A stretch of DNA of 64,000 bases from Norana najaformis (Eukaryota; Annelida; Clitellata; Crassiclitellata; Hormogastridae). The stretch covers positions 3,235,041 through 3,299,040 of the forward strand of contig OZ029923.1 in the NCBI GenBank assembly GCA_964023275.1, given 5' to 3'. How positions within the stretch are numbered: position 1 is the first letter of the stretch; each line of letters begins with the position of its first letter. Of the stretch, positions 20,971-34,600 are shown one piece after another. The translations under genes and the position numbers were made by a program. The notes below the pieces were generated by a model. The model searched no databases. It worked only from the letters and a program-made list of their open reading frames with translations, and was not told where the DNA came from.

Positions 20971-23900
20971 GTAAGTAGGGTTTGTTGACGACTACGGCGA
21001 CGACGATGAAGATGATAATGATGATGGTGATGATGATCATGAGTTTGATGATGCGTTTTATGATGGTGATTATCATGGTGATGACGACGACGATGATGCT
21101 GATGCTGATTATGATGACGATATAGGATGGCGTCCTTTAGGATGGTGATATTATCGTTATGATGGATTGATGATGAAGGAAATGATGGTGGTGTTGGTGG
21201 TGGCAGTGGTCAATATCATGGTGGAGATTAAGATGATGATGACGAAGATAATGATGACAATGTTGATGAAGGTGATGACCACGAGGATGATGATGATGAT
21301 GATGAGGAGGAGGAGGAGGAGGAGGAGGATCATGATGAAGATCATGATGAAGAAGATCATGATGATGTTGGTGAAGAAGAAGAAGAAGATGATGATGATG
21401 GTAACGATGATGACGATGATGATGATGATGATGATATTTATCTCATCATTAAGTTGAAGATGACATAATGCTGGCGATGATCATAAAGGATGCTATTGCA
21501 AAATAATCAACAATATCATCATCATCATTATCCTCGTCATCTTCATAATCATCATCATCGTCAGAGTCACATTAGCATCATCATCGTCGTCGCCATCGTC
21601 ATCATCATCATCATCATCATCATCACGTCAAAAACACTTCATAACCGTAGCTTAGAGTCTGCTCTTCTTCTTTGAAACTTCAAACACAACATCTCTTCTT
21701 TGTTTGTACATTGCAACCGGCTCCTCTTCTGCCCTAGCACTTCTCCGCCCTTTCGTCACCTCATCCTTAAAATTTGGTAATTGCTGCATAGCCATAGCTT
21801 CCCCACCACTCTGGAATAAACTCCCCCCAGAAATGCGACAGTTTTCTGACCCATCATACAAACTCATCGATGCTTCACCGCTTGCAATTTCTGCTTCGAC
21901 CTTTCACTCAAAACTGAAAACGTTCTTTTTTCTCAGATCCTATCTTGACACCTCCTTCTTCCTCTTATCTCTCTCTGCTCTCCAACCCCAAACACCACCA
22001 CCCCGTAGCTGCCACGCTGTCTCTTCGTCTGACTTTCGGATCTTGACATGGAACCGGACCCTTTTGCCTATCGATTTTGTTTTTACTGAGCTCCTGTGAA
22101 TAAGCCGGTCCCCGCGGCGCGGCTTTTGTTGGGCGCTATAGAAATCTCGGAATTATGATTACGATTACGATTGCAACATTTCTTCGGATGTTGTTTACTT
22201 AAGCCCACGCGACCTTTATTGAGGACAAATGGAAAGCTGATCCTGGGGCCATTTAAGGTCATTGATATAAGTTATGTGACATGGAGCTGAAAGATCGAAC
22301 AGCCCCCACTTTTGGCATCACGTGCTCTTCATCAAAATCTAAGGTCTTCATATAAATTGAAGACTCAAGTTTTTGCCGCAACAGGAAACAATTAGAAAGC
22401 CCAATTCCTCTTAATGCCGGTCATGTGATGTTCCTCTATTTGAATTTTTAACACACTCCTAATTCTAGTGATCCTAAGGCAGGTGTGCAACAGATGTTCT
22501 CAGATAATTTATTCTTTAATGTCTGGTTATAACACGGATTAGGGTGGCTTATCCAAAACTATGTCCCTGAGGAGGTATTTTATTCGGCGCTGTAAAAATT
22601 TGCGACTGCAAAGGGGATGGAGACAATTGGTTAAGACCTTGTTTCTTTATGTACTTTTTCCTATGCCAAATATTTTCATGAACGTTTTGTAGTTTTTGTG
22701 ATTTTGATGGCCTCTTTTGGTTCCTCAGTTTTGGATGACCTGTTTAGTATCTGATTTTTTAATAAAATTTTTTTGATTTTTCTGATTTTTATGTCCATTT
22801 TTCCATTTTAGTTTCCCAGTGTTTTTAATGAACGTTTTATTTTTTAATTTTTATGAGTTTTTTGTTTTTTATTTTTAGTTCCTCAGGTTTTCGGTGACCT
22901 TCTAAGTTTTACTAATCTTTAAGGGCTTTTAAATTTCTCACTTATTAGAAGACTTTTTTTATCTTTTCTGATTTTGAAGGCCTTTTTTGTTCTTCAGTTT
23001 CTTGATGACTTTTCTTCATTTTCCAAGTTTAGTAGGCAACCGTCACCCCAACCCTGAGGCAATTACTTGCCCACAAACTGAGATGGGGGCATGGACAGAT
23101 CTGCTATTGATGGCGGCCAGAATACCCATCTCATCACACATGAATCTTTCAGTCTGGAAAAGGTTGCCTAGCAACCTGCAATAAAGTTACCCAGCAACCT
23201 GCAAAGAGATTGGCTAGCAACCTTATTTGCCTATGTTTCATCTGCAGTTGAAAACGATTCTGTTCAGTGATGGGATTGTGATGTCTTGCTGGTAGAGCCT
23301 CTTGAAATGATGCTATATATTATACTATAAAATTTAATTGTATTGATATTCATTAGCAAGAGACATGAATATATATTATGTTAATTATGTATGAATATTG
23401 ATATTCATTGAAACAGACTTGATTGTACTATGTTAACTGAGCATAAAATAATTTTAATTAACAATAGACAGTATTATACATAAACATTTACTGTCATATT
23501 TATGCAGCAATCACGCCTTCCACTCCTTCTGCCTTCAGTGGTCGTAACATTAACATGAACTGTACCCTGGAAAGCACAGTTGCGAGTGACATATCGGCCA
23601 GCAATTTATCTTTCTCTTGGACAAATCCGGAGTTGAATGAGAAATCTGTAACTCGCGTCATCAATAGTCGTACCATCGCCCTTACAATCACGAAGGTGTA
23701 TGCCAATATGTCATCCAGCAGAATTTCCTGTCGTCTGGGCAATTATACCCTGGATGAGGTCGCCATTGTTGTAGGTTAGGCCTGTTTTTGGATGAATAGT
23801 TTACTTAGAAAAGCTGCGACTGGTATGTGAAGTTAACAGCCTTAAAATTTGTAGTTTGTGACATAGCTGCTCCACCCCTATAGAAGCTCAACAACACTTC

Positions 23901-26900
23901 ATCTGTTGCAGTTTCTTTGCTGGTCTTTTTCACTCGAAACTGAAAACATTACTTTTTCAAAATCTCATCCTGATTCTTCCTCTTCCCCTTATCTCTCTTC
24001 CTGCTCCAGTTCCAAACACCATTCGCCGTAACCGTCCAACTGTCTGCCTGCCTGACTCCTGGATCTTGACCTGGAGCCGAACACTTTCTGCCTATCGATT
24101 TTGTTTAGACTGAGCGCCTGTGAAATCTCGAGATTACGATTTCCGTGACTGTTGGTTGGGCCATGGATGAGGTGCTTCTCATTTAGACAAGGGTGCAAGT
24201 AGTAGGTTTTTAGGTATAAGATTTATTAAGAAACCTCTTTTATTATGTTCTTTTATCACCTTGAGGCAAACTAAAATGAGCACTTCAGCCGTACACTGTT
24301 GAAAGAGGGATCAGACGGTGACGGCGGCAGAGAAAATTACTTCACTGATGCTCAGTACCCATCTACAATCTCTGTCCCTCAAGGTTAGCTTCAAAGTAGT
24401 AAGGAAAGGGCAGGTTTAGCTTCGCACACTCACCAGGCACGGGCGATCATAAGCCAAGAAATGACCTACCTTCTCCTTTCTCTTATTTTATACATACATG
24501 TGCAAATAAAGAGATACAAATAAAGAGATAAACTTTATAGCATCAAAGCACTTTCCCCAAATAGTCTACTCTAAGAAGTACTGATATTCTCCTAAGTAGT
24601 CTACTCTTTAAGGTCCTGGTGTTCACCTAAATAGTCTAATCTTAAGGGTACTGATATCCTCCTTCCTTGTCATCATCTTCGTCCTACTGCTTCTATTCCT
24701 ACTTCTCTTAATCCTCTTCTTATACACTTCAATTTGCAGCGCCATTTCCTTTGCCTTCACTTTACACCTACGTTGTTGCTATAAATCTACATTCTATGTT
24801 TGTTTTACAATTCTCAGATGAACCTCGATTCCCCAACCCTCCCGAGTGTGTTGTCTACAACTGGGACAGCATGACTTGCTCCTGGGAAGTCGACGAAAAT
24901 GAAACTTCAACCATTTCGCTGGCTTGGAGTCGATCGTAAGTTTCAGATATCAACATATTACACCCGTATTTCATTTACTGTATTTGCTGCCCATTGGGCA
25001 GACAATTCAGTTAAAATTGGTATTGTAGAATTGGATTGGACACATACTGGATTGATGAAATGGATTGGTCACATACTATGTGGAAATTCTCAGTGATCGA
25101 AGGAAGAATTGAGTGAAATAAGGTTCCAGGAAGAGTAAGGAATATGCTGTTGGACTGGATGACTGATAAAGAAAGAAGACGAGGCTACAAAGAAGTTAAG
25201 GAAAGGGCACAGAACAGATAAGAATGGCGTCATTGGATTCTTGGACTGGCCTAAGGGCAGAACACTGAAGAAGAATTGTAGTTCACAAGGTAATACATTT
25301 AATCCAAAGGACCCAGTTTCTGCTCAATGCTTGCCCCATATACCAACAAATGTTGCACTCGATCAACGGACACTGACTATTCCTGTGCCTCGCACCAGAA
25401 CAGTGTTGGTCTCTAGGGCATTCTCAGTGGCTTGTCCGAAGCTTTGGTATTCACTGCCCAGTCCTGTTCGTTCGGTCAGTTCTTTTACGTTCCTAAACTG
25501 AAGACTCTGAGATCTTTTTCAACTTACTTACCCACCCTGACTGTGAACTCTGATGTACATGATTAGATGTGCAAAAGCGTGGTACCACCACCGCCAAGCC
25601 TTCATTGCCTTGGAGATTGGCATATGCAAGATTCAGTGAGGGCTGTCCAGGAAAGAGGATTCTGAAATCTATGATTTACTCAGCTGTGTACGGTGTTCCT
25701 ACCAGGCACCGACAGTTCCAAAAATTACAAGGAGGGTAGGTCAAGGGCGTATTTGTTGGTGACCTGTCCTTTTTCTGTAGGTCATCGGTCATTTTGATTA
25801 ATTACTGGTACCTTTATTGAATTCCAGATTTCTTATGACCTCTTGTTTAGTCTCCTGATTTTTAACGATTTTTTGACTGTTTTTAGTTTAAGATATCAAT
25901 TGCCTTTAAGAGTTCCGAGATTTATTAAAAAGAACCTCTTTAAGTTTACATGTTTAGTAGGCAACCCAACCCTGCCTTGTTCGGGGCCTTGTTGCTAGCA
26001 GATAGTTTAGTATGGGTAAGAATTTTCTTGTTGGGGTTCACGTAGTATCTTAATTAAAGTTCACAAATATGCAGTTATATTTAGTTTACTTTGCTGTCCT
26101 TAGTTGATATCTTCAACATACATTAACAAATTATCTATTAAATTGCAATATTTTGTACTTTAAATATTGTAAACTAAATACTGATCTAGAATATGACATT
26201 CAGGTTGTCAATATGCTGGCCAGTAGTTGTTAGAGACAAGATTTCGTGAAAGGGGAGAAGTGTAGAGTCAAGATATTTGAATTAAACAAATTAAACATTT
26301 TGAGTAAATTGACATTTTTTGTAAAGCAGTTACGTCAATTGTTAAATTTACATTCTTGCTTAACTTAAGATTTCTGGTTACATTTCTGTTTGTCTATATT
26401 TCAGTTAATTTTCAAATAATACAATTTTTATCCTATAGCAGTAATATTGAGCAAGATCATAAAGACATTATAATGACAGTAAGATCATGAAGCAGTAATA
26501 TTAACCAATGATAAAAATACCATAAAGGTAACATAATGATAATAAGATCATAAAGCAAAAAATTAAGCTATGATAATAAGGTCATAAAGATCACATAATG
26601 ATAATAAGATCATAAAGCAATATTATTAAGCAATGATAATAAGACCATAAAGCTATAATATTAAAGAATGATAGTAAGAAGATCGATAATAATAACAGAG
26701 TACTCGCTGCCCTGTGCTAAATCGGAGAGAAGTTAAGCCTTTCTTACACTGGAAAATACCACAGATGCTACTACGGCAACTATCCGCCCCTTGCCACCTC
26801 TTGCATTTTCTGTACAGGTCTTTCACTCCAAAGCTAAAACATTACTTTTCCAAAGATTGGCTCCTGTTATCTTTCCCAGAATCACGATTTTGCTTAGCAA

Positions 26901-28549
26901 ATGACCATCAACTGATGCCTTGAGCATTATTTCAGTGGCGCTATAGAAGTTATTAGATTAGATTAGATCAGATTATCTCCATATCTTTCATGCCGATCCA
27001 ATTCCAAACACCATCCACCGTAGCCGTCCGTCTCTCTACCTGCCTAACCATTGGCTTTGGGCTTGAAACCAAACCTGACCTTACCTGCCTTACCGATTTT
27101 GATTTGACTGTGCGCTTCCGTGAATAAGCTGGTTCCCGCAACTTAGCTTTTCTGTTAAGTTAAGTATCCTGTATCTCACAATTGAGACGTAGTGGAGACG
27201 ATCATTTCATTTCTTAGGCCCTTGAGCCGACAATGGACGAATCCCAAGGTCCTGGTCACGGGGCCAGTGCACCGCAGAACTTGCCCTTTACTTCCAAGCT
27301 TAGGCCTACGCCAGTACCAAATTAAACTGCCTGGTGACAGAGGCATGGTGTGCGCAAACAAAAGATTTGCCCACGGTCGTTACACGGTGTCGAAGCCGCA
27401 ACCGCATGATCATTGTCCAAAAGTGTACCGATAGACCACTGTTAATCCAGAAATTGCAATTACGATTGTATGATTATACGGATAAGACTTAGCATGTGTC
27501 ATGATTTCTTATCGTTACAAAGCGCTTCCTTACAAAGATCGCTTAGATATTTGTACGTGTACTTGCTTCTTCGTCTTCTATAGAACGTGTAGATCAGACA
27601 AATACATGTGTCCTCGCCCGTTCCGTGAACGTGGACGCGGCAGTTGCACATGGAGTGCACTTGATCAAAACACAAATTATTTCATGTATTTGGACCACTG
27701 CTTGGCCTATGCGATCACAAATGCTTTCAGTGCGATGGCACTTGGCAGGAATACATTTGTCAGGATTGAAAACTTGGGTAGGAATTTGTTACAGGTGGCT
27801 TCGTGTCGAGATTGCTTTGCTCACGTATGAAAAGCATGTTCCACCACTAACAACTATAGTAACTAATACAGCTGGTTGTTTTTGTTAGCATCAAGAGACA
27901 CTACTAATGCATCGCAATTGTAACTTAACGTGAATGCTATTAAAATATTTTTTATTCAATTATGGTGTCAATACCTAGTCCAAGAGTAGTAGAGTGAGGA
28001 TATTCAAGTTGTGTGTGATTTGGTGTTATGTTGAGCCTAACAATGGTCAACACTGTAGCATGCGTAGATTTCGCTAACAATAACGCAGTTCTTTATACTG
28101 TACACGGTATTGCAGCCTTCAAGTTGTACCGTGTCTCGACATAGATTACTTCCTACTATCTCTCAAGTACCACAGAGTGTTTTCTTTTCCTGGGTTGTAA
28201 TTTGGTTGAACACTTGTCTGAGATTACTTACAGTGGTTGAATCACCTGTTTACCTACCAGCTTGCTTTGATCAGTATTCATTTACTGACTCCAGACGAAT
28301 TGAAGACTGAGTTTGCACCATAGTCTGGTATCAAATGAATTATCACACCTTCAAGTGCTAACCTGGCTCAGTGCTGCTTAACGTTTGTGCACCAGAGAGA
28401 TTTGTTTTGTCAGGTGTTGGAGAATAGTGTGATTGTGGATTTTAGTAAAGTTTTGACTGAATTCTGTTTAAATTTCTATATTTCTTACAAAAATTTTGAA
28501 TAGATATTTTATCGCTGTGCATTAAAATATCCTGCACAAACACTGTGAA

Positions 28550-28612
<63 letters not shown>

Positions 28613-30634
28613 GCATTTACTGCGCACACACGGTCAGTGAATCTGATTCTGAGGCGCGAAGCAGTTGTGAGTGAAGGACTTGCTCAAGGTCCCTACACAG
28701 TAACCGTCTAAGAGGAGGAGGCTCGAACCCGACCTCTCCACGTTACAGACCGAGCGCTCTATCCAATCGGCTACCATGACCTACATACAATCCGAGCGCT
28801 CTATCCAATCGGCTACCATCATATCCAATCAGTTGTTGTAGACAATATCGTAGTTACTGACTACAGTAAACAGAAGCAGGAAAATTGATTGAATACTGAT
28901 TGAAATTCAAGCGAAATGTGTAACTGATATCGATGTAGCAGGACGGTCGAATAGTTTACAATTCCAGGCATCTGTTCACGGCTGTCATGCCCCACTGCCA
29001 GTATCCCAATATCCATCCGTCTAGGATATGAGTTGAAATATGGGTGAACGAGTGGATGTGAGTTCGTGTAGCCGGGCTTAAGAATTATATTATGAGGGCA
29101 CCATTAGTGTGAAGTTCCGAGTTTTGTACTCTGAATGCGCATGTGATTAAATGCAGTAGAGTTGGAATTTTGCGCAGTTTCAACGAGAGACGGCTGGGAA
29201 AGTTTTATGTGTACAATGGCGTATTGACAAATTAGATGTTACTTGTGTTTCGCATGTAACTTTTGTTTTAAAAAGTAAGGTGTCCTATATTCCACAAATG
29301 AGACTTAGGGGTTTCCTTTTCTTTTCCTCTGAGCCGGTGTCATGAAATAAAGTTCCCCCAAACAGAGTCTCTCCCCGGATTGGAATAATGTCTCCCTCGG
29401 AGACTCTTTCGGAACAAATTCTCCCCCATTGAAATGAAATCTCCCCATCTACAATACAATCTCGCCCCCATTTAAAACCGCCCCCATTTTAGGTTCATTT
29501 AAAATCAGATTTCATATATACAATATTTAAATAAATGCCTTCTGTGATGTTGTGTTCATTCTTCTTGATGTGAAAAATGCTTTATAGCATTTGCCCAGTT
29601 AACATATAACGCCACTAGGATATTGAGCGTTGGCGGTTTTAGAAGGCGGCGGAGGGGTTAAGTACGTCTTTGCATAATAAAGAAAAGGCCTTTGTTTACT
29701 ATACAGATTGGACCGTTAAGGAAATGACTGTAACTTCTTTCAGAGCCAACGCATATTATTTACATAACGTGAATTCAGATATAGCCCTGACTTCGGAATA
29801 AATCTTTTATAGTTAATCCCCTTCACATTCATTGGTACTGGATTTCTTATACCAGTTAGCTCTGGCTTCACTGTAGTTCTTTAAACAAGTACAAAAGATG
29901 ATAAAACAAGCAGCCAATGTTGTTAATTTTAAAAGATGGTTTGAAGAAAGGACACCGATTAAGTCTCGCGATTTAGATAAAAGAGATGAGAGACCACCTT
30001 CCATTTTGCTAATTGGCCATGAACAGGAGAGAAAAGAAAAATGACCGCAAACATTGAAACTGATAACTCGCCAGCTGCTACAACAGCATCGAAGGCTAAA
30101 GAAATTCAACTTGCATAAGCTTGACCGATGCAATCTACCTTCTGACGAGTGGTAAACGACAACCTGATGGTAAGTATAATCCCTTGGTTGTTCAAAAATT
30201 TCCGGAGAAAAAGAGAGAGAGGGATTCTGGAACGGCTAATACTCGTCTGGATTCGGCACCACAAATGTACCGTGGAAGGCGACTGCATTGAAACGCTGTA
30301 ATGTTATAGATAAACGTTGAAAAAGGTAACCTGTTTCTCTACCATCTCCGGATATGAGGGACAATATACGTTCCAAGTCTGTAAGAAAGGTCATACCCAA
30401 ACCATTGATAGGGCCTAAAGTCTCAAAGGCCAGAGGGACAAAGTGGTAAGCATTAGTGAGATGATCATATTTCAAAGGTTTTCTATCGACCGCCAGTTCA
30501 GCTGCGCCTCCTGCTGTAACAGAGGTTGCCTGTAAGTAAGAATGTGCAAGCGTGTCAATCACGGTGACATCCCATAGGAGGCTGCGCCCCGAACGCCAAG
30601 GAATCAGAGTAAGGCCATCCGGTTATTGTTGTTG

Positions 30635-30699
<65 letters not shown>

Positions 30700-31262
30700 C
30701 CTTCCGTACTCCATGCGCCGCTGGTCTAAAGTGCGACCGCCACAACAGAGTGGGTTTGGGCTTAAGTGGCGTATTTTAGCCTTTTGACTGAGACTGCCCG
30801 GTTTGCAGCTTCACTTGGTCCGGTTGAAGTAAAACCTAGATGTGACGTTGCAAATGTGTCCGAAACTGTCACATCCCATGTAAGACACCTTCCGCGAGAC
30901 CACGGGATAAGAGTCACGCCATCCGGTCGTTTGCCATCTTCCCTGGTGAGTCCCAACGGTTCTTTCTGAGCAGGGATGTTGGCTCTGGTAAGCGCTCTCC
31001 ATATAATGTCGTTAAGCATGAAATGGCATTGTTGTCTGCCAGCACTCTTTCTGCAGACCAGACCGTGGAGTCCTCTGGCGTCGACTCTTTCGCCACAGTG
31101 ACACAGATGTGGCTCGCACAGTGTGGTTACCAGTCTCATTCCAACCGCGGTCCGTATCACCTCATCCGAAAGACGGAGTCCCAATGCGGTTACTGGAGGA
31201 GCCAGCATCCAATCTCCAGAGTGTGGTGCTTGAGAGGCCAAGAGACGAGCGCGGTCTAGTGG

Positions 31263-31345
<83 letters not shown>

Positions 31346-31426
31346 CGGTGATCGGTTGATCGGTGTCACTGTTGATCCTTTTCAATGATGCTTCTCTGCA
31401 ATTATTAATATCAATATTATTATTAA

Positions 31427-31490
<64 letters not shown>

Positions 31491-31559
31491 GCCTAAAGAT
31501 ATGCATTTTTCATCTGACAACAACAACAACAATTACTACTACTACTACTATGTAACCAC

Positions 31560-31657
<98 letters not shown>

Positions 31658-34600
31658 ATGTTCATAGTAGAGTTCCTGAGAAGCAGATGGCGTTCCCACG
31701 CTGGACAGCTACTGAGAGTCTTTGAAGCAGGTAGCTGGTCTCCAGTGGATCTTGGGTTGCCATTGTCATCCTTCGTCCTAACTCCCACACAAAATCCAAT
31801 CCTTCCGTACTCCATGCGCCGCTGGTCTCCAGTGCGACCGCCACAAAAGAGTGGGTTTGAGCTATAGTGGCGTATTTTAGCCTTTTGGCTGAGACTGCCC
31901 GGTTTGCAGCTTCACTTGCTCCGGTTGAAGTAAAACCTAGATGTGACGTTGCAAATGTGTCAGAAACTGTCACATCCCATGTAAGACACCTTCCGCGAGA
32001 CCTCGGGATAAGAGTCACGCCATCCGGTCGTTTGCCATCTTCCCTGGTGAGTCCCAACGGTTCTTTCTGAGCAGGGATGTTCGCTCTGGTAAGCGCTCTC
32101 CATATAATGTCGTTGAGCATGTTATGGCGTTGTTGTCTGCCAGCACTCTTTCTGCAGACCAGACCGTGGAGTCCTCTGGCGTCGACTCTTTCGCCACAGT
32201 GACACAGATGTGGCTCGCACAGTGTGGTTCCCAGTCGCATTCCAACCGCGGTCCGTATCACCTCATCCGAAAGACGGAGTCCCAATGCGGTTACTGGTTA
32301 TTATTATTATTATTATTATTGTTATTGTTGTTGTTGTTAATGTTATTGTTGTTGTTGTTAATGTTATTGTTGTTGTTATTGCTGTTATTATTATTATTAT
32401 TATTAAATGTTATTATTTTTATTTTGTTATTATTTTTTGCCCCCGAGGTACCTATGATCCCTTTGGACTTATAAGAAAAAGGCTCAGGAGAAATAAAATC
32501 TCTGGGTAGGCTAAATATCGTAATTGTTTTTGTTGTTGTTGCTGCAACTGTGGCTGTTGCTGTTGCTGTTGCTGCTACTGTTGTTGTATAGGATCCCATC
32601 AGAGGACCAAGCCTTAAAAACCCATTCGACCGTGTCTAGAGAAAACCACATAGACCATGGCTTTAATTGGGGATTTCTTGAACCATGCCTTTGAAGACCT
32701 CCAGGACTTCAAGGACCTTTGAAGTTCTTAGCGGCATTTGGCCCATAGGCCATACGCCTCTAAGAATTTCAGCGGACTACTCCTAATAAGACCTGGGCCA
32801 TCCATCAGTCATAGTTTAAGTACTCTAAAGGTCAGACTTTTGAGGACCCAAAAGATATGCTTTCGAGGACTTAAAGACCATCCATGTGAGGACCCCAATG
32901 GACCAAACCTTTGGATGCTGAATTACAAGGCCTGCGAGCAATTGAAGCACGATGGCTTCCGGACACTGCAATGTCTCGTATAATCTGGAACCAGATGGGA
33001 AATGGTTCTGACAGTTTCATTTTCTCCTCCAGTTTCTCTGTCTGCCCAACTTTTATGAGCGTGAGTAACCAAACTTCCGCTTTTTCTGCATGTTTGCCTT
33101 GAACGTTGATTGCAAGTTTGAAATAGGGTCTCTCCTCGGTAGTTTCCTTTTGATCGCTAGGCCTCTGTTAGTATGTTTGTTAAACATTTAGATCGTTTGT
33201 TTGGTGATGGCCTTTCATACCAAAGTACTAACAGTTCGTCTAGTTTGGCTTCGTACGCTACTAACATTAACTGATTGTGAGCAGAAGTTCGAAGTGTAAA
33301 TTATTATCAGTTGTGTCAGATGTTTGTAATGTAACTGTTCAAACATACATTGGCACAGTATGGCTGTGAGAGCTAGATTATAAAGAAAGATGAAGATGCA
33401 AGAATCAATACATTTGAAATGAAGTGTCTGCTGCAGAATCTGAGAGTACCTCGGACTGCTAAGAAGGCAAATGAGTGGGTCCTAGAGACAACAGGAGTAG
33501 AGAGGAATCTGCTGGGATTAATCTAATAGAGGAAGCTTTAATTCTTCGGACGTGTCCTATGAAAGCATGGAGACTGCATAAAGAAAGAGGTCATCCAAGG
33601 GTACAATTCCTGGATCCCGAGCTCGGGGAAGACCCAAGATGACACGGATAGATAACATCAAGTAAATTGTAAATTTTACACGTTTTTTTATAGCGACCGT
33701 ATGGCTCGACCCTAACGGGTGAGATCCTTCACCACCGCTACACGCCATTTATGGTCCCCGTGCACGAACTGTGCTAGGTTGAGATTCAAATCTCTGAAAT
33801 AAGGCACCACGCGAACCGGGGATCCTCACGCACAGATAACTCCTTGGCGTACGCGCTTACCGATGTAGCTAAATAAGCCAATGGGCTGAATTATCGTTCA
33901 ACCAGTTATTACAAGAGACGAGGGACAGAAGCAGTTGCTACAACGTTGTCCGTGGTGCTACCAATCGTCGGGTTGAGGACGATTGAAGAAAAGACAAAAC
34001 GTGAGCGCTCTAAGAGCTTTAGTGGGTAGTGTGTGAGACACTGAATTTTGGAGTGGGTAAACTGTACGACACTTCAGAAGTATTAAATTAGAGGAATTAA
34101 CGAGTAGAACTATTACTCAACAGTGTTTTTGTCCGGATAAACAAGACAAAGTATTCCAGAGGTAAAACTTCAGCCAAAGACAGTATGCAGTAAGCTTATT
34201 AAGCGAAATTGTTCATTAACGTGGCTCTTGACGGGCCAAAGATTATGTAAAGTAAGATTAGGTGAAGTATGTATGTTTTAATGTGTATGTATGTATGAGT
34301 GCATACGCATATAGGTATGTACCATGTATGTATGTATGAATGTATGTATGCATGTCTGTATGTAAGTATATGTATGTATGTGTGTATGCGTGTAAGTATG
34401 TATTTATATGTGTTTGTGGGTATGTATGTATCTATGTATGTGTATATATTAATGTGTATGTCTTTATGTTCATGTATGTATGTCTGTATGTATATGTATG
34501 TGTGTATGTATATGTGTTTGACTAAATAATGTTCAGTGTACCAGAACTGTCACCACTCGGAGGCTCTCGCATGCTGGTACAGCCAGCCAAATGAATCCTA

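Noticed and set aside
29813-30133. 106-codon minus ORF in receptor B intron 4
   Set aside because: No recognisable domain and codon content like random AT-rich DNA; it may be the 3' UTR of the non-LTR copy upstream.
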